From Stephanodiscus triporus (Eukaryota; Bacillariophyta; Thalassiosirophyceae; Thalassiosirales; Thalassiosiraceae), in NCBI GenBank assembly GCA_036939755.1, contig JALLAZ010000655.1, positions 1 through 13,030 of the forward strand: 13,030 bases of DNA, read 5' to 3'. Position 1 is the first letter of the stretch. Each line of letters starts with the position of its first letter. The notes beneath the pieces are model-generated. The model saw nothing but the letters and a program-made list of their open reading frames with translations, was not told where the DNA came from and searched no databases. The position numbers and the translations under genes were made by a program. Below, one piece after another: positions 8,401 to 13,030 of this stretch.

Positions 8401-9124
8401 TCGTAAGCCAGCCCGACGAATCGCAGTCGTAGTCAGGCTGTTCCCCTAGATCTACAGCAATTAATAGGTTCAAAGCAGCGCTTTTCTGAGCTGCTTTCTT
8501 CGATTTGAACTGGACTGTATTTGAATATTGCCTCCACTCTCCGCACAAATCAAGAAGAAGATGGCCGAGCGGGACACGACAAGGCGAATTTCCCCCATCA
8601 GTTTCCTTCGACAGCAGTTCTGTTTGGTATGTTGACAAAGGGAATTTTCCCGAGCCATGAACTGGATTCACATTCCATATCGCGGCTACATCACATGGGA
8701 TGACAATATCCGAAGTCCACCACAAATCATGAAGAGCCCCAGATGGATGAAATCGGAACCATGATTTAATGCTTTTGGAGTGCGCTTGTTTGTTCTGTTG
8801 GCGTTGAATGGCATCGTACCGAGACTGGAGGACTGCAATCGGCTGGAGCGGGCTGGCAGAAGAACTCGATAGAAAAAGACGGAAGAAGAGGAGGACGTCT
8901 CTATGTTTTTCTGCGGCTTTCGCGCGTCCGTTATTGCCATTCGATCCATTCCCTATGCACTCGTCGTTTGCAGTTTCCGAAGAGTCGATCCCGTCCAAAC
9001 TTTCCACCTCGTCGTTGTGGCTTTCGCATTCGCATGTTGCGCACGCCGACGCACTCTCCGGCGGGAACTTGACCCACGGAGTGAACGACAGCTTTTTACG
9101 CGGCGACGCGTCCAGCCCATTCAT
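5441..9124 (-). CDS. Dicer-like ribonuclease, no helicase, RNase IIIb degenerate
   Basis: The protein has 1227 residues in one uninterrupted frame. The first ATG (9124-9122) follows an in-frame TAA, so no N-terminal helicase is hidden directly upstream. Order of domains: low-complexity N terminus; Dicer-dimerisation-like region (about 90-230, ending in SKKAAQKSAALNLL); platform with IDWKVV (about 543-548); PAZ-like domain to about 660 (RYYKQFWKYS near 636); RNase IIIa (about 730-900) with ERLETLGDSVL and LSDTLESLIGA, carrying E793, D797, D883 and E886; an insert with C931, C936, H944 and C946; RNase IIIb (about 995-1195) where the aligned positions read F1035, N1039, F1171 and K1174. No C-terminal dsRBD follows. 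Dicers cut double-stranded RNA into small RNAs using one RNase III centre per strand; here only the first centre looks able to bind metal. Helicase-free Dicers are known in protists. The family call is firm; the inactivity of IIIb is inferred from my alignment. Confidence 0.93.
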   Translation of the reverse strand: MNGLDASPRKKLSFTPWVKFPPESASACATCECESHNDEVESLDGIDSSETANDECIGNGSNGNNGRAKAAEKHRDVLLFFRLFLSSSSASPLQPIAVLQSRYDAIQRQQNKQAHSKSIKSWFRFHPSGALHDLWWTSDIVIPCDVAAIWNVNPVHGSGKFPLSTYQTELLSKETDGGNSPCRVPLGHLLLDLCGEWRQYSNTVQFKSKKAAQKSAALNLLIAVDLGEQPDYDCDSSGWLTNETRSDVKEDGMVSNGSKPNERFQLQSIRYYGAVQNPHGEFVSNCNPCAMQCIVSVKDVHCNDPNESLLEVSSDFHQSTDDSFNDAFVKLNRGMKARGATNDDSDYIMSAMSVSKPNIAYEATLPKWATAKFESKVFLLELVFLAMKEGNEIPLSEAIGLDANVATRIGVVCGCGVYDDGYNDRDKLSADFTLSSALCSVVSGENVRVMMTNQTEVTVSEMTQQIEQASPLINLGEGGCPITLTKCFNKVLFDHGKTYGMGPPVFGDFLPRMSEDDLVPGGRRSYMFVPLCPRSTSATKIEIDWKVVSDVVRHKPLATAERIPLSQLRNRFLIQPTGFGGRVFITKIAENEDDSSETSTSPLFPGNMISLLSDHLKEKTLLSFEGLQLSEITHVRYYKQFWKYSIRCCSTPLIAALPVAGLSYEQHESTIFHRIYGEATLTATFDLSSQRSISNLLASRGLLVPELTLVLPMPRDFLYLCQRMSNYVGKLERNYLLRLFAMRFCELQRNNVSLVSIPVSITDIVPLIDKATRGDVQEAESTTTYVRGHERLETLGDSVLLHFIVLNLFVKMHSSTTEFVLDMFEQVITNQGKNMVLFKAALQIGLHRLINAGISSSTKSWRAFYQACNERPTIEVAKKQLSDTLESLIGATFLLDKSGCMTVGLLNEIGPCFPDNFAPGVSDNHIGIWFCGKGTCLTAGYPFHECPGTAELEQINGMLQRYPHVHLILQRKSAAFCRLLGERITCIDRLQTLQSDSISSLLLHSALFDDSLDNEENNPDCIGLESLAKLRDKIFNVGNAALQLSIVSEIYHLYPASTSGDIHLMKTVLMSHDSLAYILIKNRFHECLFDENADATITMKDYMDEADLLGSKEWAKNGGWFIHGGSEEFQMRVQRHGYYSCPNPQYMGLAAGRLMGHLKKLPNNASEDLQFSMKSIIGAVALSIGVKDAWEMIRPYFLELMMLSPDELRMSFAGISDLVSLYQKGRR

Positions 9125-9454
9125 GCCAGCAGACCGCACAATGTATTGCCTTGCTAGCCGCGTGTTTTATGGTGTCCATTTATGTACGAGTGGGAACATA
9201 ACTTTTTAAGAAAAAAGGATTGAAATTCTAATAATCCCATCGTCACTGGCATGTAGCGATAGGAGTAGAAGTGTTCTCATAACCTCTAATAATCCCATCG
9301 TCACTGGCATGTATCTAGCGATAGGAGTAGAAGTGAGTACTTAGGTACTTATCTATCTACGTACTATGGTAACAGAAATTGCGCGCGGTTGTTGGCAGTG
9401 GAATCTTTTGGGGGGGGGCATTCCCGCCAATAAAATAATAATTTACCAAAAAAC
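9125..9454. promoter_or_regulatory. Divergent promoter region, Dicer / SDR fusion
   Basis: About 330 bp separate the Dicer ATG (leftward) from the SDR-fusion ATG (rightward), so both 5' UTRs and core promoters must fit here unless a gene has distant exons. The SDR start is preceded by an A/T-rich leader with an in-frame TAA, and the Dicer start by an in-frame TAA about 40 bases upstream. A duplicated 47/51-bp segment occupies the centre. A run of nine G lies at 9410-9418. No definite TATA box or initiator was recognised. Confidence 0.6.
9227..9335 (+). repeat. Imperfect direct repeat, 47 and 51 bp
   Basis: Copy 1 (9227-9273) and copy 2 (9285-9335) are identical apart from four extra bases in copy 2 after the shared CTGGCATGTA (copy 2 continues TCTAGCGATAGG, copy 1 GCGATAGG). 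They are separated by 11 bp, giving a 58-bp period. The near identity implies a recent duplication or maintenance by selection. The position inside the divergent promoter suggests duplicated binding sites, but no known factor motif is claimed. Confidence 0.9.
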
Positions 9455-9761
9455 ATGTTGCCGAGCAAGGAGGGGGACGCGGATGACATAACGACGAAGG
9501 TCGTCATCACCGGCGGGGGTGGATTCCTCGGCCAGGTCCTCGCCAGGGAGATACTGAAGAGGGGCCGGCGCCTTCGATCGGGGTCCGTCGCGAGCGCGAG
9601 GGTCGTCGAGATCGTCCTCGCCGACATCGTCGAGCCGGAGGAATACCTGTTCGAAGACCTGGAGTCGTCCGCTCGAGCCGGCGGCGTCGCCCTGCGGTTC
9701 GAGGTGGGGGACGTGTCGGACGTCGACTACTGCAGGTCCATAATCGGCGTGCAGAACCGGG

Positions 9762-9794
<33 letters not shown>

Positions 9795-11518
9795 GGGAGG
9801 ACGATGACCGTCGCGGCCTGTCCGTGTTTCATTTGGGGGCCGTGATGAGCGGCGCGCCCCCCGACCTTGCCCTGAGGGTGAACCTCCAGGGGACGATCAA
9901 CATGCTCGAGGCCACGCGCGAGTGGCGGGAGGCGCATCCCCCCCCCCTCCCGCGACCTACTTTCATGTTCTCGTCGGCCGGGGCCACCGTCGGGGCCGGC
10001 CGCGACGCCGACTGGGTGACGCGCGACGACACCATCTCCGACGCGACCCGCTCCGCGCCCCACACCACCTACGGCACCACTAAGGCCTGCGCCGAGCTGT
10101 TGCTCGCGGATTACTCCCGACGAGGGTTTTGCGACGGACGGGGGGTGCGACTCCCCACAGTCGTCGTCAGGCCGGGTGCTCCGAACGCAGCCACCACTTC
10201 CTGCTTCTCTGCTGTTGTGCGAGAGCCTCTGTCGGGGAAGGACGTCGTCCTCCCCTTGGGGTCGGACGTGCTCCACGCCGTCACGGGGTACCGTGCCGCC
10301 ATAGGTGGGATACTTGCCGTGCACGACGCCGCCCCGGACGACGTCGATCGTCTCCTGGGGCACGACAGGACGGTTTTCCTCCCGACGAGGGCGGTTTCCC
10401 TCGGGCAGCTCGCGGGGGCGATGGCGAGCCTGGTCGAGCCCGACTCTTCCTCGAGGCTTGGGCGCCTGGCGTACGACGTGGACGAGACGCTGAGCGAGAT
10501 TGTGGGATCGTTCCCGACGAAGGTCAACTCCGGGAGGGCGCTGGCCCTGGGCGCGCCTCCCGCGCCTGCCGTCGAGGTCATGATCCGCGAGTACTGCGAG
10601 GACTTCGCGCGCGCATTGGCCGAGGGCGTCGCGCTGAGGGCGATGGAAGAGGACGCGCCCCCGCCCGCCGCGATCGAGCCCAATCGCGATCGCGTCGTGG
10701 CGCTCATCACCGGCGGCGGGAGTGGGATCGGACGCGCCGTCGCGGTGCAACTGGCCAGGGGGGGCTGGGGTGGAGTGGACGGAAGAGGCAACGATGGCGA
10801 CGGAAAGTCGCTGAGAGTTGGCTTGGTATTGGTGGGGAGACGGCCTGAACCGTTGGTGGCGACCAAGGAACTTTGCGAGGAATTCTCTGGCGCAGAGATT
10901 GACATCCTGACAATGCCCACGGACGTTACGAACGAAGACGACGTACGGCGGCTCATGGGATGCATCCAATCGCAATTTGCGAGAGTAGATCTCCTTTTCA
11001 ATAACGCTGGGATCAATATCGCACCTTCCTCGGTGGAGGATATCGATTCCGCCGACTTCCAGAAAGTAATTGACACGAACGTCACCGCATGTTGGAGGAT
11101 GGCCAAGGGAGTCATGCGGCTCATGTCGACTCAGCAACCACAGGGAGGACGCATCATAAATAACGGTTCCATTAGTTCGCACACTCCGCGTCCTGGCTCG
11201 GCGCCGTACACGGCATCGAAGCACGCGGTCCTCGGGTTGACGAAGTGCATCGCGCTCGACGGCAGGAGATCAAATATCACCTGTGGACAGATCGATTTCG
11301 GTAACGTGAACAGCGACATGACGAAGGCCGTCGGGGGTTCCGCCTACTCGATGAGCGCGGGGATGCCTCAGGCCAACGGTACGATTGCGCCGGAACCTTG
11401 CTTTTCGGTGGAGGATGCCGCAAAAGCAGTTTTTTCAATGGCGGCATTGCCTTTAGGGGCTAATGTTTTCAACATGACCGTCATGGCCAGTCAGATGCCC
11501 TATGTCGGACGAGGATAA
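9455..11518 (+). CDS. DenD-like extended SDR fused to a classical SDR
   Basis: One 687-residue frame holds two Rossmann enzymes. The first (about 15-385) has TGGGGFLG (G20, G23, G26), FHLGAVMSG, SSAG near 173 and YGTTK (Y206, K210). Its LLADYSRRGFCDGRGVRLPT and VVRPGAPNAATTS segments match the D-erythronate dehydrogenase (DenD) group of bacterial extended SDRs, which oxidise D-erythronate with NAD. After a Pro/Ala-rich linker, the second (about 412-687) is a classical SDR with TGGGSGIG (419-426), NNAG (516-519), a Ser at 572 and YTASK (Y585, K589), ending in MASQMPYVGRG, a tail I associate with a bacterial SDR group. Both catalytic sets look complete. Low-complexity inserts (G103-G111 plus acids; a Gly/Asp insert near 440) look like host-type expansions. 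The start follows an in-frame TAA. Substrates are unproven; a two-step oxidation of a sugar acid is one guess. Bacterial origin is plausible but untested. Confidence 0.92.
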
Positions 11519-11598
11519 ACGATATGTATAGTGACAAAAAGGCCCTGAGAAGACATAAAACTGTCTGCGGATAATATTATAAGATGGCGTCGCCGATT

Positions 11599-11816
11599 TC
11601 ATATCGTTACTTCCATCTGTGCCATGTCACATGAGAATTGACAAATTTCAGAAATCAAGTCGCCACTCCCAGAGAGCTCGCTCGCCTGGCTGCTGTCGTC
11701 ATCATTTGCCTCATCAAAGTCGACAGGCATCACAGGTCCTGTTATTCCGCTTTGGATAAAAAGTCGAGCTCATCATTTGTTGGCCTCTGGCGGGGGTAGA
11801 TTTCCATTTCGTACAT
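11599..11816 (-). CDS. Possible 3' coding fragments of an unrecognised gene
   Basis: Two minus-strand frames look like protein despite being short. The first (11816-11742, 24 residues from an ATG) contains MEIYPRQRPTNDELDFL and stops at TAA. The second overlaps it in another frame and runs to TGA at 11599; from an ATG at 11730 it gives 43 residues including MPVDFDEANDDDSSQASELS, an acidic, probably disordered C terminus. A possible acceptor, TAACAG, lies near 11737 just before the second piece. They could be terminal exons of a gene read leftward, perhaps the one at 12381-13030, or a decayed gene with a frameshift. No family is recognised. Confidence 0.3.
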
Positions 11817-11981
11817 ACTTGTGGATTATTTAGGGCGGCTGGCAGAGTTCAGACACACTAGGGACAGAGAGAGGAGGCGCAGGAATTAATATGGCTTTAC
11901 GTATGTTCCGTAGTACGGCAGGATCGTGGAGGACGGGAAGGGAAGGGGGTACCCCACCCATATCTGGATACCAGCTAACGA

Positions 11982-12007
11982 CTGTCTGTAACTAGCAGTA
12001 CAGACAG
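11982..12007. repeat. Short hairpin, 9-bp stem and 8-nt loop
   Basis: CTGTCTGTA (11982-11990) is the reverse complement of TACAGACAG (11999-12007), separated by ACTAGCAG. The stem is too short to claim a function and could arise by chance. Confidence 0.5.
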
Positions 12008-12380
12008 GCGTATCCTGGCACCCATCACAATAATGGCCTCCCGTATGTAGGATTTGTACCAGAACCTCTGCGGAGGCTAAAATCATTTTCGGCAGCCACC
12101 TTTCTCCTTAATGCTAGCGTCCCACCATGGTAATTTTCGCCAAAAACGCAATCTTGTGTAGCAGCAAGACCCCCCCCCCCATTCAAAATCCGCTCAGACT
12201 TAAGCTTCCACCATCATGCGGAATGACACTGGCCGCTCGGTGTCGCCTTGCCCACTGTACCAAGTCCCTCTTTGGGGCCCTCCTGTATGTGTGTTATTTG
12301 CATGGTTTGTGAGGCTTGTTGCCCTCTTGTTGCACCAATCCGCCATTGCCCATCCACGTCCCCTTCGTCATAGTCCTTCG

Positions 12381-13030
12381 TCATAGTCGCGCCCACCGTC
12401 GTGTTCGTGTTCCCCGTCGTTGACGCGTCCACCGTCGTGTTCGCATCCCACGCCACTGTCTCGTCATGCCCTCTATTGGCGTTCCGGCGGTGACCGGTTT
12501 TGATATCATTGCACAAAAAATAAAGGCCGTCGCCAGCGAGCATGCACCACCGTCGTCGTCGTCGGTGGCTGTCTCGATGGCCACCACCGGTCGGCTCTTA
12601 CACAGCTCCTTCCAATCGCATTCATCCGGTCGGGCAAGGGTGAATGCTAGGGATAATCCAATTTTATCTGACACTCGCGACTGTTTGGCGAAGCGACGTC
12701 GGACAGGACGTGTTACACCGGCGTCTGCTTCGTCGGTCGATGGCTCTTCGCAACGCTCGTCTCCCACGTCGGTTGATGGCCCTTCATGCCGCTCGTCCTC
12801 CACGTCGGTCGATGGCTCTTCACGCCGCTCGTCGCCCACGTCGGTTGCTGGCTCTTCGCGCCGCTCGTCGTACACGTCAGTCGATGGCTCTTCACGCCGC
12901 TCGTCGTCCACGTCGGTCGATGGCTCTTCACGCCGCTCGTCGTCCACGTCGGTCGATGGCTCTTTGACTCGCTCGTCATCCGGTTCGGTCGTCAGTTCGC
13001 TATCGGGGGGGTCATCTACAATCGCATCCC
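12381..13030 (-). CDS. Acidic repeat protein, N terminus beyond window
   Basis: The minus strand is open from the right edge to a TGA at 12381-12383, about 215 codons. No ATG is needed inside the window, so the start probably lies outside it. The visible part opens with acidic residues, then seven 12-residue units of the form DDERREEPSTDV (12982-12731), strongly charged and likely disordered. After these comes a non-repeat segment with RVSDKIGLSLAFTLARPDEC and WKELCKSRP, and an Asp run ending at about 12548. The last 30 or so residues are Arg/Trp/Thr-rich and look unnatural; a candidate intron at 12471-12550 would replace them with a Thr/Asn-rich tail ending near 12214. The units differ mostly by substitutions that keep the frame and the D/E/P pattern, which favours this strand. 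Function unknown. Confidence 0.5.
   Translation of the reverse strand, partial: DAIVDDPPDSELTTEPDDERVKEPSTDVDDERREEPSTDVDDERREEPSTDVYDERREEPATDVGDERREEPSTDVEDERHEGPSTDVGDERCEEPSTDEADAGVTRPVRRRFAKQSRVSDKIGLSLAFTLARPDECDWKELCKSRPVVAIETATDDDDGGACSLATAFIFCAMISKPVTAGTPIEGMTRQWRGMRTRRWTRQRRGTRTRRWARL
12471..12550 (-). other. Candidate 80-bp intron, minus strand
   Basis: On the minus strand a GT at 12550-12549 and an AG at 12472-12471 bound a stretch with an AT-rich centre (about 12510-12525). Removing these 80 bases joins the Asp-run codons to a frame containing ETVAWDANTT and TTGNTNTTVG, which looks more like protein than the unspliced Arg/Trp-rich frame and ends at 12214. An alternative acceptor two bases earlier (TAG at 12475-12473) would keep the original frame. 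Neither boundary has strong consensus. Confidence 0.25.
12731..12982. repeat. Tandem array, seven 36-bp units
   Basis: Units begin at 12731, 12767, 12803, 12839, 12875, 12911 and 12947, each 36 bp and starting CGTC(G/A)GT on the plus strand. The units at 12875 and 12911 differ at only one base, while the outer units are more diverged, as expected of an array growing by unequal exchange or slippage. The period is a multiple of three, and the minus-strand reading gives a 12-residue acidic repeat. There are no spacers between units. Confidence 0.92.

Larger units (their letters stand above)
11519..12380. other. Gap right of the SDR fusion, mostly without a clear gene
   Basis: The region includes the SDR-fusion 3' flank, the coding-like minus-strand fragments described at 11599-11816, a small hairpin at 11982-12007, a run of C at about 12171-12180, and a perfect 13-bp tandem duplication (CCTTCGTCATAGT twice, 12362-12387). 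A minus-strand open frame at 11886-12086 (66 codons from an ATG) has a CDGC motif but no domain that can be supported. No tRNA or other RNA gene was recognised. Confidence 0.5.

Noticed and set aside
9122..9139. GTG at 9139 as Dicer start
   Set aside because: A nuclear eukaryotic gene should use ATG; the first in-frame ATG is five codons later at 9124.
9443..11224. 593-codon minus-strand open frame opposite the SDR fusion
   Set aside because: GC-rich antisense shadow: Arg/His/Gly-rich, no motifs, while the plus strand has two complete enzyme domains.
11738..11770. Programmed -1 frameshift at CTTTTTA on the minus strand
   Set aside because: The heptamer is not a canonical X-XXY-YYZ slippery site, no downstream pseudoknot was seen, and an intron or decay explains the frame change more simply.
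11886..12086. ZZ-type zinc finger in a minus-strand 66-codon frame (HTGGHYCDGCQDTPV)
   Set aside because: Only the CDGC-like beginning fits; the later Cys pairs and the aromatic core of a ZZ domain are missing, so it may be coincidence.
12945..12947. GTG at 12947 as start of the repeat protein
   Set aside because: It is a Val codon inside the repeat; the frame stays open to the window edge.
12731..12982. CRISPR array
   Set aside because: The 36-bp units abut with no spacers, drift by substitution and code for a 12-residue repeat in a eukaryotic setting.

Overview
The window looks like nuclear DNA of a microbial eukaryote, most likely a stramenopile and plausibly a centric diatom. This is inferred from three things: a Dicer-type gene, long Asp/Ser/Gly runs coded by GAC/GTC/GGC trinucleotide repeats inside genes, and candidate GT-AG introns, one with a TACTAAC-like branch point. 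The species cannot be named from sequence alone. GC-rich blocks (about 1-1060, 4180-5050, 9455-10780) alternate with DNA of balanced composition.

Layout: (i) 1-1088, GC-rich plus-strand coding pieces in several frames, ending in an AAA+-like Walker B motif, with a perfect 28-bp inverted repeat near the left edge; the gene looks multi-exon or broken. (ii) About 1060-1430, an abrupt composition change, a candidate 98-bp intron, and a weak minus-strand match to the end of a retroelement RNase H domain. (iii) 1429-3657, about 2.2 kb with no convincing gene. (iv) 3658-5046 minus, an ankyrin-repeat protein with a C-terminal CxxC...CxxC module. (v) 5441-9124 minus, an intron-free 1227-aa Dicer-like protein: dimerisation domain, platform, PAZ-like domain, RNase IIIa with intact catalytic residues, and RNase IIIb in which all four metal-binding acids appear replaced. 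Helicase and dsRBD are absent. (vi) 9125-9454, a short divergent promoter region holding an imperfect 47/51-bp direct repeat. (vii) 9455-11518 plus, a 687-aa fusion of a DenD-like extended SDR with a classical SDR. (viii) 11519-12380, mostly non-coding, with coding-like minus-strand fragments at 11599-11816. (ix) 12381-13030 minus, an acidic protein with seven 12-residue repeats, running off the right edge.

The best-supported genes are the Dicer, the SDR fusion and the ankyrin protein. The Dicer and the SDR fusion are head to head, about 330 bp apart, and could share control elements; nothing in their chemistry links them. The most notable observations are the half-active architecture of the minimal Dicer and the bacterial-type double-SDR fusion.
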